Shown here: in pieces, positions 46,266 through 55,401 of the stretch
How positions within the stretch are numbered: position 1 is the stretch's first letter
Layout: each line of letters opens with the position of its first letter
Origin: Legionella fairfieldensis ATCC 49588
GTDB taxonomy: Bacteria > Pseudomonadota > Gammaproteobacteria > Legionellales > Legionellaceae
Direction of reading: 5' to 3'
NCBI RefSeq assembly: GCF_000621525.1
Contig: NZ_JHYC01000013.1
Coordinates: forward strand, 26,476-90,475
DNA length: 64,000 nt
Notes under the pieces: model-generated
The model's database searches: none
What the model was told of the DNA's origin: nothing
The model's input: only the letters and a program-made list of their open reading frames with translations
Program-made: the position numbers and the translations under genes

Positions 46266-47687
46266 ATGACTATTGCCGATGATATTATCAGTTGCCGTAT
46301 GCCTGATTTTGACCATTATCTGCGTCAGGGAGAGTCTCTGGACGATATCGATGAATACGGTTTTACTCCTTTAATTGAAGCCGTTATCACCCGGCAGGTT
46401 AATATTGTTGAGCAACTCTTGCTTCGTGGCGTTGATATTAATAAGCCTGATGTAACAGGGAGAACGCCGCTTCATTGGGCGGTGGATAATGATGAGATTG
46501 ATTTGGCAGGTTTGTTATTGAACCATGGTGCTGATGCGAATGCTTATACACATGCTGGCCTTTCAGTATTAGTTTATCCTGTGTTAAGAGGACAGAATAA
46601 CCTCAAACATTTACTTTATCAGCATGGAGCAAAGCTTGATTTTGCTCTTGATTTTATCAATGGTAAATTGTTAGGGCATCGTTATGAACTGGCTGGTTAT
46701 GTTGACATTGTTAATGCTCAGGGAGAGTTTATTGAGCTAAATTATGAAGGATTTATCCTTGAGTTTACCGTAGCAGTAGTCAAAGACTCGTTAAGGCGAT
46801 TTACCAGTAGTTATTCAACTCGCCATCTGCGTCAGTACTTCCCTTATTTGTATACTGTGATGGATGCCTTTGCTGTGGCGGCTGAATTATTAAAATTTCA
46901 GCAGTATCGCTATCTGGATGATAGTCATAAAACGGTACTTTCCCGATTACTCCAGTCGCCGATGCTGATTTTGCCTGCAGCAAGTCGCGGGCATGCTCTG
47001 TGTTTTGTACGTTACGGTCAATGGTGGGCCAAGATTGACAGGGGGGAGAACAGCTTAAAAGAGGGAACAGTCAATCTTTATCGGATTACTCACCCGGAAG
47101 TCATGAATGTCAGTTTTTTACAGCAATTTCTCTATAAAAAACAAAGTCGCCGGTATTTTCACGAAGTGATTAATCAAAAATTAGGGCTAATACCTCTGTT
47201 GCAAATGCCTGTTAGTTCTCAAATCTCAGGGAATTGTTCCTGGGCAAATGTGCAGGCAGTGATCCCCGTTGCCTACGCCATGCAACAACTGGCAACCAGT
47301 CAATGGGATAAATTTGATCCCCACACAGCCATGGAACTTTATGATATCTGGGTAGAATGGGATAAAGATCGTGCTCTTGATGAATGTATCCATCGTTTTT
47401 ATGTAGCGAATCCAATCCGCAAAGCAAGTTTTGCAGCAATGTTGGGTGCTGTTCTTTTTCAGGCGTGTAACTACAGCAATGCTCATCACCTGGAGCGGGC
47501 GGAGAAAATCCTGACTATTCTCACGTTGCCCTCTTATTATTATGTTTTACAAAGTTACCTGGACACTTATTGTGTCAAACGCTTGACTCCGCGAGGAAAT
47601 AATCTGCTTAAATTGCTTGATGATTGTGGTGTCAATCCAAATATAGGCGTTACACCGATAGCTACCAACTTAAAAGAAAGGGAATAA
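46266..47687 (+). CDS. ankH: AnkH-like ankyrin-repeat protein (Dot/Icm effector family)
   Basis: The 473 residues have ankyrin units at about 30-130 (GFTPLIEAVITRQVNIVEQL, GRTPLHWAVDNDEIDLAGLL, GLSVLVYPVLRGQNNL) and a long helical C-terminal half. The short motif SGNCSWANVQA (around 318-328) fits the cysteine-protease-like domain described for L. pneumophila AnkH, with Cys in the pocket. The gene's place just after asd and a small gene, its length and the opening MTIADDIISCRMPDFDHYL resemble AnkH/LegA3 as I know it. In L. pneumophila AnkH is a host-translocated effector acting on host transcription. Naming rests on pattern and synteny, not a database match. Confidence 0.72.
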   Translation: MTIADDIISCRMPDFDHYLRQGESLDDIDEYGFTPLIEAVITRQVNIVEQLLLRGVDINKPDVTGRTPLHWAVDNDEIDLAGLLLNHGADANAYTHAGLSVLVYPVLRGQNNLKHLLYQHGAKLDFALDFINGKLLGHRYELAGYVDIVNAQGEFIELNYEGFILEFTVAVVKDSLRRFTSSYSTRHLRQYFPYLYTVMDAFAVAAELLKFQQYRYLDDSHKTVLSRLLQSPMLILPAASRGHALCFVRYGQWWAKIDRGENSLKEGTVNLYRITHPEVMNVSFLQQFLYKKQSRRYFHEVINQKLGLIPLLQMPVSSQISGNCSWANVQAVIPVAYAMQQLATSQWDKFDPHTAMELYDIWVEWDKDRALDECIHRFYVANPIRKASFAAMLGAVLFQACNYSNAHHLERAEKILTILTLPSYYYVLQSYLDTYCVKRLTPRGNNLLKLLDDCGVNPNIGVTPIATNLKERE

Positions 47688-47880
47688 TGATCAATATAGT
47701 TATCAGGTAGTATATACTTAATGAACGTTAATTTTTTATGAAGACAATAGTGACGTTTCTACCATCGTGCCTCAAAATAAATTCATTTTCTGTCAGGGAC
47801 TAGTCAGTCAAAGTAACTGCTGCTCGAAATCAGGATTTTGGCTCGATTGAGTATGAACATTTTTCATCAAGGGAATGATT

Positions 47881-50514
47881 ATGAAAATTATTACTATTCA
47901 AGTACTAAGCGGACCTAATTATTGGTCCAATTATAGAAAGAAATTAATTGTTATGAAGTTGGATTTGGAAAAATACGAAGATTTTCCAACTAACAAATTG
48001 ATGGGCTTTAATGAACGGCTTAAAGTCTTGCTGCCAAGCCTCTATACACATCGATGTTCGCCTGGTGTTGAAGGTGGATTTTATCAACGCCTGGAAGAAG
48101 GTACCTGGTTAGGGCATGTTATAGAGCATATTGCCCTGGAATTACAGTGCCTTGCCGGTATGGATTGTGGGTTTGGCAGAACGTACAGTACGAATGACAG
48201 GGGCGTTTATCATGTTATATTTGCTTATGAAATCGAACAAGCCGGTCTTTACGCGGCAGAAGCTGCTGTCAGACTTGTTGATGCCTTGGCTGACGCCCGA
48301 CACTATTCTCTTGAGAACGATCTCGCGGAGTTACGACGGCTTTATAATGAGAATAAATTAGGGCCTAGTACGGAAGCGATAATCAAGGAAGCCCAATCAC
48401 GCAACATTCCGGTGACTTATAATAATTATCATTCTCTTATCACGTTAGGACAAGGTTGTCGGCAGAAAAAAATCTGGGCTACTATTACCTCGCAAACCAG
48501 CTCAATTGGTGTTGACATTGCTGCTAACAAACAATTAACTAAAAATATTCTTGCTGCGAATTTTATTCCTGTTCCCGATGGAGTAACAGTGCATTCACTG
48601 GAAGAGCTGGAAGCAGCGATGAATAAAATAGGCTTTCCTTTGGTCACTAAACCCAAAGACAGCAACCACGGCAGAGGGGTAAGTACCAATATCGTCACTA
48701 AAGAAAAATTGTTGGTGGGATATCATTTAGCTCGTCAAATTTCTGAAGAAGTGATTATAGAAAAATTTATATCAGGTTCTGATTACCGATTTCTCCTTGT
48801 TGATTACAAAGTCGTTGCTGTGGCGCAAAGAACACCAGCGCGAATTGTGGGCACGGGATTGCATTCTGTCAGAGAACTGATTGATTTAATTAATCAGGAC
48901 CCCAGGCGAGGTGAGGCACATAACAATTTATTGACCGCTATTGCGATTGATGAAGTGACCCTTAATATTCTGAGTGGACTGAATTTATCACTTGATAGTG
49001 TATTACCCAAAGGAAAAATGGTTTATTTGAAAGATTCAGCTAATCTGAGTTCGGGAGGTACTGCCTCTGATGTAACGGATAGAGTACATCCGGCCAATAT
49101 GATTCTTGCTGAACGGGCGGCACGATTAATTGGCTTGGATATTTGTGGTATAGATGTGGTAGTGGAAGACATTGGTTGTCCAATTAACAAACAAAATGGG
49201 GCTATTATCGAAGTCAATGCAGGCCCAGGTTTACGCATGCATTTAGCGCCCAGTGAAGGAAAATCCCGAAGTGTTGCCCGGCCCATTATTGATATGCTTT
49301 TCCCTGAGGGTAGTTCTGCCAAAATTCCCGTAGTGGCTGTAACTGGCACCAATGGAAAGACTACAGTCGTACGATTAATTGCTCATATGGCCAAACGCGC
49401 CCATCATTATGCAGGTTTTACTTCCACGAGCGGTATTTATCTGGATGAAAAATTAATTGAAGCCGGTGATTGCAGCGGGCCTGTCAGTGCAAAAACTGTT
49501 TTGGCCGATCCTCGGGTTGATTTTGCTGTTTTAGAATGTGCACGAGGAGGGATTGCACGAGCCGGCTTGGGTTTTGATGAATGTGATATCAGTATAATTA
49601 CCAATGTTTCTCATGATCATTTAGGTTTAAATGATATTCATACGTTGGAAGAGCTTGCAGAGTTGAAAGGCGTGGTGGCTTACAGTACCAAAAAGGATGG
49701 TTATGCAATATTAAATGCTGAGGACCAACTGGTTTATAAGTTAAAAGATACTCTGACATGTAATATTGCGCTTTTCGCTGGTAAAGAAACGTCTGCCATA
49801 AAGATGCATTGTCAGGAAGGCGGCTTGGCAGCTTACATTGAGCAAGATGAATTACTCATTCAAAAAGGATTGGAGAAGTATAAAATTGCGGTGATACAAA
49901 AGATTCCTCTTACGTTTAAGGGAACTGCATCTTGTATGATATCCAATTTGCTGCCAGCTGCACTTGCAGGGTTTATAAGTGGTTTTTCTGTCGAGTTAAT
50001 TCGAGAGAGTTTTTATAATTTTTATCCAACGCCTGAAATTCTCCCTGGAAGAATGAATCTTTTTTGTCTTCCTCATTGTCAGCTTATGGTGGATTATGCT
50101 CATAATGAGGGCGCTTTTTCTGAACTGAAAAATTATCTTGATACCCTTCTCTGTTATAAGAAAATAGGGATTATTGGCGCAGCCGGCGATAGAAGAGAAA
50201 AGGATATTGAACAATTAGGTTATCTTGCTGCCTGTATGTTTGACGAACTTATTATTCGTCATGATCAGGATGGACGTGGCAGAACTCGAGAAGAAATAAC
50301 GGGTTTAATGATGAAAGGTATTTATCGTGCTCCATGCGTTCCCGCAGTAAAAATTATTTCTGATGGATTGGAAGCGATTCGTCACGCGGTTCGACAATCG
50401 CGGCCTGACACGTTTATATTTTATGCGGCGGAAGATGTTTTTAAAGCAATTGATTATGTAAAAAATATAGAATTTAACATGAAAACCAGCCATTCGGGGG
50501 TATCCATTTTATGA
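47881..50514 (+). CDS. cphA: Cyanophycin synthetase
   Basis: CphA polymerises L-aspartate and L-arginine into cyanophycin (multi-Arg-poly-Asp) granules with ATP. The 877 residues have the N-terminal domain starting MKIITIQVLSGPNYWS, an ATP-grasp domain (about 205-470, GFPLVTKPKDSNHGRGVS) and a Mur-ligase-like domain with P-loop GTNGKTT at about residues 489-495, followed by DPRVDFAVLECARGGIARAGL. This is the CphA1 architecture and is full length. ATG at 47881 lies behind AAGGGA; an ATG 6 bases upstream is less well placed. It overlaps cphB by 4 bases (ATGA), so the genes are coupled. Confidence 0.95.
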   Translation: MKIITIQVLSGPNYWSNYRKKLIVMKLDLEKYEDFPTNKLMGFNERLKVLLPSLYTHRCSPGVEGGFYQRLEEGTWLGHVIEHIALELQCLAGMDCGFGRTYSTNDRGVYHVIFAYEIEQAGLYAAEAAVRLVDALADARHYSLENDLAELRRLYNENKLGPSTEAIIKEAQSRNIPVTYNNYHSLITLGQGCRQKKIWATITSQTSSIGVDIAANKQLTKNILAANFIPVPDGVTVHSLEELEAAMNKIGFPLVTKPKDSNHGRGVSTNIVTKEKLLVGYHLARQISEEVIIEKFISGSDYRFLLVDYKVVAVAQRTPARIVGTGLHSVRELIDLINQDPRRGEAHNNLLTAIAIDEVTLNILSGLNLSLDSVLPKGKMVYLKDSANLSSGGTASDVTDRVHPANMILAERAARLIGLDICGIDVVVEDIGCPINKQNGAIIEVNAGPGLRMHLAPSEGKSRSVARPIIDMLFPEGSSAKIPVVAVTGTNGKTTVVRLIAHMAKRAHHYAGFTSTSGIYLDEKLIEAGDCSGPVSAKTVLADPRVDFAVLECARGGIARAGLGFDECDISIITNVSHDHLGLNDIHTLEELAELKGVVAYSTKKDGYAILNAEDQLVYKLKDTLTCNIALFAGKETSAIKMHCQEGGLAAYIEQDELLIQKGLEKYKIAVIQKIPLTFKGTASCMISNLLPAALAGFISGFSVELIRESFYNFYPTPEILPGRMNLFCLPHCQLMVDYAHNEGAFSELKNYLDTLLCYKKIGIIGAAGDRREKDIEQLGYLAACMFDELIIRHDQDGRGRTREEITGLMMKGIYRAPCVPAVKIISDGLEAIRHAVRQSRPDTFIFYAAEDVFKAIDYVKNIEFNMKTSHSGVSIL

Positions 50515-51392
50515 GCCCTGCTAGTACGCATCCTAAAGGGAAATTATTAATTATTGGCGGTGCTGAAGATAAAGTGAACCAAACTCCCGATATTATTGAC
50601 CATATGAGGGAATTTAATCGCTATGAAATTTTAAGTGAATTATTACCTAATTCCCCTCAAAAGAAAATTGAAATGATCACTACGGGTTCTGAATTTCCCG
50701 AAGAGGTAAAAAAAACGTATAAAAAAGTTTTTTACGAAATAGGTTATAAAAATATTGGTTTTATTTATATAAAGGATCGTATTGAAGCGCGGAAAAAAGA
50801 TTATTTATCTCGTGTTGATACGGCCGGTGCCATTTTTTTTACCGGTGGCGATCAATTTCGTCTCTCTACCATTCTTGGCGGCACGCCTATAGTTGATATT
50901 ATTAAACGACGGTACAACGAGGATAATGAGTTTATTATTGCCGGAACAAGTGCTGGCGCCATGGTTATGTCTACTGTCATGATTACCAGAGGTGGTTTAA
51001 CCGAAGCCTTAATTTATCGTAATCTGGATACCTCCGCCGGACTGGGGATTTTAAGCTCTTGTATTATTGACACTCATTTTATTAAAAGAGGGCGATTTGG
51101 TCGACTTGCTCACGCTATTATCATGAACCCTGAGCAGCTGGGTATTGGCTTAGGCGAAGATACAGCCCTTATTATAACGAATGGTTCGGATGCAGAATGC
51201 AGGGGATCGGGCATGGTTGTTATCATCGATGGACGTAACATCCATCAGACCAATATAACAGAAGTCAATGAAGGAGAACCTGTTTATGTGGAAAATCTCA
51301 AAGTTCACCTTTTAGTTAAAGGATGTCGATTTTCTATTAAAACCCGAAAACTTTTTAATCCAGCAATGGCTCCGGTACAAGGCAAGGAGTAG
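50511..51392 (+). CDS. cphB: Cyanophycinase
   Basis: CphB cleaves cyanophycin to beta-Asp-Arg dipeptides; it is a cytoplasmic serine exopeptidase of the S51 family. The catalytic Ser is S147 in GTSAGAMVMS, with TGGDQFRLSTILGGTPI before it and the DTHFIKRGRFGRL and GIGLGEDTALII segments after. The 293 residues match the expected size. Translation is coupled to cphA through a 4-base overlap; the isoaspartyl peptidase begins 3 bases after the stop. Confidence 0.94.
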   Translation: MSPASTHPKGKLLIIGGAEDKVNQTPDIIDHMREFNRYEILSELLPNSPQKKIEMITTGSEFPEEVKKTYKKVFYEIGYKNIGFIYIKDRIEARKKDYLSRVDTAGAIFFTGGDQFRLSTILGGTPIVDIIKRRYNEDNEFIIAGTSAGAMVMSTVMITRGGLTEALIYRNLDTSAGLGILSSCIIDTHFIKRGRFGRLAHAIIMNPEQLGIGLGEDTALIITNGSDAECRGSGMVVIIDGRNIHQTNITEVNEGEPVYVENLKVHLLVKGCRFSIKTRKLFNPAMAPVQGKE

Positions 51393-51395
51393 CCT

Positions 51396-52301
51396 ATGAA
51401 GAAAATTGCGATTGCAGTACATGGAGGAGCAAGCGAAAAATTTGCTTTTTTAGAAAAACATTGGCAAGAGAATGAAAAGGGACTCGCCGTTGCTGCTCAA
51501 CGAGGTTATTCTGTTTTAGAGAAAGGAGGAAGTGCTGTCGATGCAGTAGAGGCTTCAGTCAAGTTATTGGAAGATAATCCATTTTTTAATGCAGGAAAGG
51601 GATCGGCATTAAATAGCCAGGGTGAAGTCGAGATGGATGCTTCCATTATGGATGGCCGTGATCTTAAAGCGGGCGCGGTTTCTATGGTGCGCAATGTAAA
51701 AAATCCTATTGCGCTTGCTCGCATCATTATGAATAAAACCAGACATGTATTGCTCTCTGGTTATGGTGCTTTGGAAATAGCCAAAAATGAAGGTCTGCGT
51801 CTGGAACCCGATTCTTATTTTATCACGGAATATCAGTATGAAGCTTATGAGCAACTGAACAAACATGAAACTACTCAAGACATCCTGGGAAAAAAAATGT
51901 TGGGTACTGTCGGTGCCGTAGCACTGGATAAACAGGGAAATCTCGCTGCCGGTACATCGACAGGAGGAACAAGTAACTGTTTGCCGGGACGAATTGGTGA
52001 TAGCTGTGTGATTGGCGCTGGATGTTACGCGAATAATCAATTGTGTGCGGTTTCAGGAACTGGCGAAGGCGAATACCTGATCACAGGAGTTATTGCCAAT
52101 ACAATTGCTTTAGTGATGGAGTTGAAAAATATTTCGCTTCAGGAAGCCTGTGATTACGTAATCCATCAAAGAAATAGTACCAGAGGGGAAATGGGTGTTA
52201 TTGCTCTTGATTCAAAGGGCAATGTTGGTATTTCTTACAATACAGCGATCATGAAAAGAGCCTGGATGAGTTCTACCTCACCGCTTCAGGTTCAAATTTG
52301 A
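51396..52301 (+). CDS. iaaA: Isoaspartyl peptidase/L-asparaginase, Ntn-hydrolase
   Basis: The enzyme hydrolyses beta-aspartyl dipeptides, here most probably the Asp-Arg dipeptides released by CphB, giving free aspartate and arginine. The 301-residue precursor shows the signature VHGGASEKF, GSAVDAVEASVKLLEDNP, FNAGKGSALNSQGEVEMDAS and the self-cleavage site before T171 in LGTVGAVALD, which becomes the nucleophile; TSTGGTSNCLPGRIGDS is the substrate pocket. It is 3 bases behind cphB in one operon, completing a synthesis-to-amino-acid pathway. Confidence 0.93.
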   Translation: MKKIAIAVHGGASEKFAFLEKHWQENEKGLAVAAQRGYSVLEKGGSAVDAVEASVKLLEDNPFFNAGKGSALNSQGEVEMDASIMDGRDLKAGAVSMVRNVKNPIALARIIMNKTRHVLLSGYGALEIAKNEGLRLEPDSYFITEYQYEAYEQLNKHETTQDILGKKMLGTVGAVALDKQGNLAAGTSTGGTSNCLPGRIGDSCVIGAGCYANNQLCAVSGTGEGEYLITGVIANTIALVMELKNISLQEACDYVIHQRNSTRGEMGVIALDSKGNVGISYNTAIMKRAWMSSTSPLQVQI

Positions 52302-52343
52302 TGTTTATTTTTGAGCGTTATTGAATCAAAACTGGTTATCATC

Positions 52344-52955
52344 ATGACAAAGACACGAAACAGGGTGCCTTTTGGTAAAAAGGGTTTGAGTATTGTTGAT
52401 CGATTTGGTGTTTATTTATCTCGCAAGGCAATACAAAAATTCTTACCGAAAAATAATCAAGCTATGGTGTTGGATTTGGGATGTGGTTACAACGCGACAT
52501 TGCTATCTGCTTTCCAGCATCAATTCAAGCAGGGAATCGGAGTTGATTATGCAATTAATCCCGCTATCCAATGCGACAGTCGTTTATCGTTTATAGAGTC
52601 AACCATTGAGGAAGGCATAAACCACTTTGCAGAAAATACCTTTGATGTAATTATGTTAATGTCTGTGTTAGAACACTTACACGAACCTGAATGGATGTTG
52701 AAAAAATGTTTTCAATTATTAAAGCCTGACGGTGTGTTTTTAATAAATGTACCCACGTGGCGCGGGAAAGTTTTTTTGGAATTTTCAGCATTTAAATTAG
52801 GAACCAGTCCACAAACAGAAATGGATGATCATAAAATGTATTACGATAAGCGTGACTTGTGGCCTCTGTTGATTAAATCAGGCTTTCTGCCCAGTAAAGT
52901 CAAATTAAAATATCACAAATTTGGATTAAATTTGTTTGCTGCTGTTAGAAAATAA
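52344..52955 (+). CDS. Class I SAM-dependent methyltransferase
   Basis: From ATG at 52344 the product is 203 residues. The Methyltransf_11-type fold has motif I VLDLGCGYNATLLSAF and motif post-I GVDYAINP, then FDVIMLMSVLEHLHEPEWML and LLKPDGVFLINVPTW. No transmembrane segment. It begins 42 bases after iaaA, but its relation to cyanophycin is unclear; the acceptor is unknown. Divergent or weakly linked codon use was not noted. Confidence 0.82.
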   Translation: MTKTRNRVPFGKKGLSIVDRFGVYLSRKAIQKFLPKNNQAMVLDLGCGYNATLLSAFQHQFKQGIGVDYAINPAIQCDSRLSFIESTIEEGINHFAENTFDVIMLMSVLEHLHEPEWMLKKCFQLLKPDGVFLINVPTWRGKVFLEFSAFKLGTSPQTEMDDHKMYYDKRDLWPLLIKSGFLPSKVKLKYHKFGLNLFAAVRK

Positions 52956-53050
52956 CTGTTATTTTATTCTTGCAATAAAAAAACAATTGCCATCCTGAAG
53001 GTAATAGATCAGCCTCTGTCGGAAACGGACGTATTAGGTTCATCTCTCGT

Positions 53051-53101
53051 GAAAATAATCCTTCGAAAGCCTCTATGCTACGTTTTCTCAGGATTATTTT
53101 C
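53051..53101. repeat. Long inverted repeat between the two methyltransferase genes
   Basis: GAAAATAATCCT (53051-53062) and AGGATTATTTTC (53090-53101) form a perfect 12-bp stem, with partial CTCG/CGAG pairing outside and a 27-base loop. It lies between convergent genes and could serve as a bidirectional terminator, but no T-run follows. Confidence 0.45.
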
Positions 53102-53165
53102 GAGTGGCCCAGGTTCAAATCAACTTGGTAAACTTGAGCTATTACAAGGGAGTGCCTGGCATTGA

Positions 53166-53879
53166 TTACGCAAGTTTGATGTGTAAAAGAAGGTTAGTGC
53201 TAAAGCCTAAGAACTTTGATGTATAAATTTTAGCTTCTTGAAATCTTGTTATGCTTGTAACTTTTTTTAGTTGAGTCATTTGTAATGCTCTATTTAAAGA
53301 CTTCCGGTCTAATAGATTAAGGACTTCTTCTATGGAAAAATAATTTAAACCGAGTTTTTGCAGAAAATATCTATGAATCGGCTTTGGGAGCCAATGAATG
53401 AGTGGAAGTACAGTGTGGAACTCCATAGGATGCCATCGATAAGGGGTGGTAATCCATACCGACCTTTTTGCTACACGTATTGCTTCGCTAATCATTTTTA
53501 CTTGGTTGTTAAAGCTGCCTACGTGCTCAATGACGGCATGAGAGTAGACAATATCAAAACGCTTATCTTCAAAGGGAAGTTCTAAAGCCGTACCATGAAT
53601 GTATGGTATTGATGGATATAATTTCTGCCATGTTGGGTTCTCATTGCCCAAGCCGAGTGCAGTAATTTTCAGCGCGGGATATGCCCATTCGAGATAATTA
53701 GAAGCTATAAACGCAGGATTTGCGCTTGCGCCAACATCCAGAATGGTATCATCAGCATCGGGATTGACGATCTGAATAAACTTCGAATGCATATTTGCGC
53801 GAGCACGTTGGCCCAGTTTATCAATTATTCCCCTTCTTGATGCTACTGAAACTTCATCCAACTGTTCTGTTGTGAGCAT
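53166..53879 (-). CDS. Class I SAM-dependent methyltransferase
   Basis: The 237 residues show TILDVGASANPAFIASNYLEW (motif I region), ALGLGNENPTWQKLYP, and the FDIVYSHAVIEHVGSF motif, typical of Methyltransf_11-type enzymes. A C-terminal helical part (about 160-237) is beyond the catalytic core. It is convergent with the previous methyltransferase and 218 bases ahead (in its own direction upstream) of the glycosyltransferase. The acceptor may be a glycan or lipid given its neighbours, but that is inference. Confidence 0.82.
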   Translation of the reverse strand: MLTTEQLDEVSVASRRGIIDKLGQRARANMHSKFIQIVNPDADDTILDVGASANPAFIASNYLEWAYPALKITALGLGNENPTWQKLYPSIPYIHGTALELPFEDKRFDIVYSHAVIEHVGSFNNQVKMISEAIRVAKRSVWITTPYRWHPMEFHTVLPLIHWLPKPIHRYFLQKLGLNYFSIEEVLNLLDRKSLNRALQMTQLKKVTSITRFQEAKIYTSKFLGFSTNLLLHIKLA

Positions 53880-54097
53880 AAATTCCTTTAAATTTCTCTT
53901 TCCGTTTTTTTCTATGATTGGAGTTTAAACCAACGCCTATTCAAAATCAAAGAAGAGTTTTCTGCGCGTAAATTAGGCATTAACCTCAGCCTGTGTGAGA
54001 AATATAATTAACTTCAAAAATGAGAGGCTGGATTGAACGCAGTAGTATGATCGAAAATCATTCCAATACAGATCCAGGTTGTCTTTGTGAGTATGTT

Positions 54098-55306
54098 TCA
54101 TGTTGTATTAGCGTTTTGATGGGAGTTGTTTAAGATAACCGCGTTATATAAAAGAGCTGACGTAAAATAAACAACACCTGTTAGAATTAAGCCGATGCCT
54201 CCAACAGCATGGTGTGAGGTTTGGCCGATGATGTTTGAGAGTATCCAACCTGCATTGACATATTCTTTTAATAAAGAAAACATACTGACCAGCCCTGATA
54301 AGAATAACACGGTGCAAACAGGGATGACATGATCGAGCGCCAGGAATTTCTTCCATTTTTCCGATCGTTTCATTTCTACGTCATAAAGACCCTTGGCGAG
54401 TATCCCCATAAAAAAAAATTGTAAACCCACTAAGAAAATAAGCAGAAAAAATAACATCCAGTGTAAATGGAATCCTAGCTTACTGATATTGACAGGGCCA
54501 TTAAATAATAATGCAGTGCCACAAAAACCAATGAATGCCATCAGAATACCAATTTTGAATAAGAAAAAATCAGCGCCAAATGTGAGGATGGCTTTTAAAT
54601 TGATCCAGCCTGCAAGCCATGGTGCATACCAACCGACTCGTTTATGGTGGCTTTGACGGCCTTCTCGATCTTTATGAAAAACAATGGGAACTTCAGTGCG
54701 TTTGAGATCGAGATGAATCGCTTTAATAATCATTTCCGAGGCGTATTGCCAGCTTTGAGATTGAAGTTTCATTCTTTTTAAAGCATCTAACGTGACACCT
54801 CTCATACCGCAATGAATATCTGAAAAATGAGAGTTATAAACGCGATTTAAAATCCAGGTGGTAAGGGGTGTGCCAAAATAACGATGTAGAGCGGGCATAG
54901 CACCGGGTTCAATGGCGCCTTTAAAACGTGAACCCATAATAAATTCATGCCCTTGCTCAAATTTTTCGAGAAAAGGGGTAATAAATCGCATATCATAGGT
55001 AAGATCTGCATCACCCATGATAATATATTTTCCTCGAATGTAAGGAATGGCATCAATGTAAGCTCTACCTAATCCTTTTTGTGGCACCCGTAATACTTCA
55101 GCACCATGGGCAAGCGCAATATCCTTTGTTTTGTCTGTGGAGCTGTCCACGATAAGTATCTGGCCGGGTACGCCTGCTTTTACTAATCCCTCCTTGCACC
55201 AGTCGACAAATTCTCCTATAGTGATTTCTTCATTGAGGGCGGGAATGAGTATGGTTATTACTGGATTGATTGTTTGATCCGTGTCAGGAAAAAAATGTTG
55301 TATCAT
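54098..55306 (-). CDS. GT2 glycosyltransferase with C-terminal membrane domain
   Basis: From ATG at 55306 (an upstream ATG at 55366 is less likely) the product is 402 residues. The N-terminal GT-A domain of DPM1/polyprenyl-phosphate type contains ITILIPALNEEITIGEFVDW, the nucleotide-binding VDSSTDKTKDIA, the DxD-type motif GDADLTYD and the acceptor GSRFKGAIEPGAMP. Four transmembrane helices form the C-terminal third. Such enzymes charge a polyprenyl phosphate with a sugar at the cytoplasmic side of the inner membrane. It is divergent from the GT-C-like gene, 95 bases apart, and probably supplies its lipid-linked sugar (inference). Confidence 0.85.
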   Translation of the reverse strand: MIQHFFPDTDQTINPVITILIPALNEEITIGEFVDWCKEGLVKAGVPGQILIVDSSTDKTKDIALAHGAEVLRVPQKGLGRAYIDAIPYIRGKYIIMGDADLTYDMRFITPFLEKFEQGHEFIMGSRFKGAIEPGAMPALHRYFGTPLTTWILNRVYNSHFSDIHCGMRGVTLDALKRMKLQSQSWQYASEMIIKAIHLDLKRTEVPIVFHKDREGRQSHHKRVGWYAPWLAGWINLKAILTFGADFFLFKIGILMAFIGFCGTALLFNGPVNISKLGFHLHWMLFFLLIFLVGLQFFFMGILAKGLYDVEMKRSEKWKKFLALDHVIPVCTVLFLSGLVSMFSLLKEYVNAGWILSNIIGQTSHHAVGGIGLILTGVVYFTSALLYNAVILNNSHQNANTT

Positions 55307-55401
55307 AAAAAAATCCAATTTAAAGCCTCTCTGAATAAAACTATCCTTATTGCCTGTAAAAATCAATCTAATTTACGCCCCGAGGTTAACTGTATTATTA
55401 T

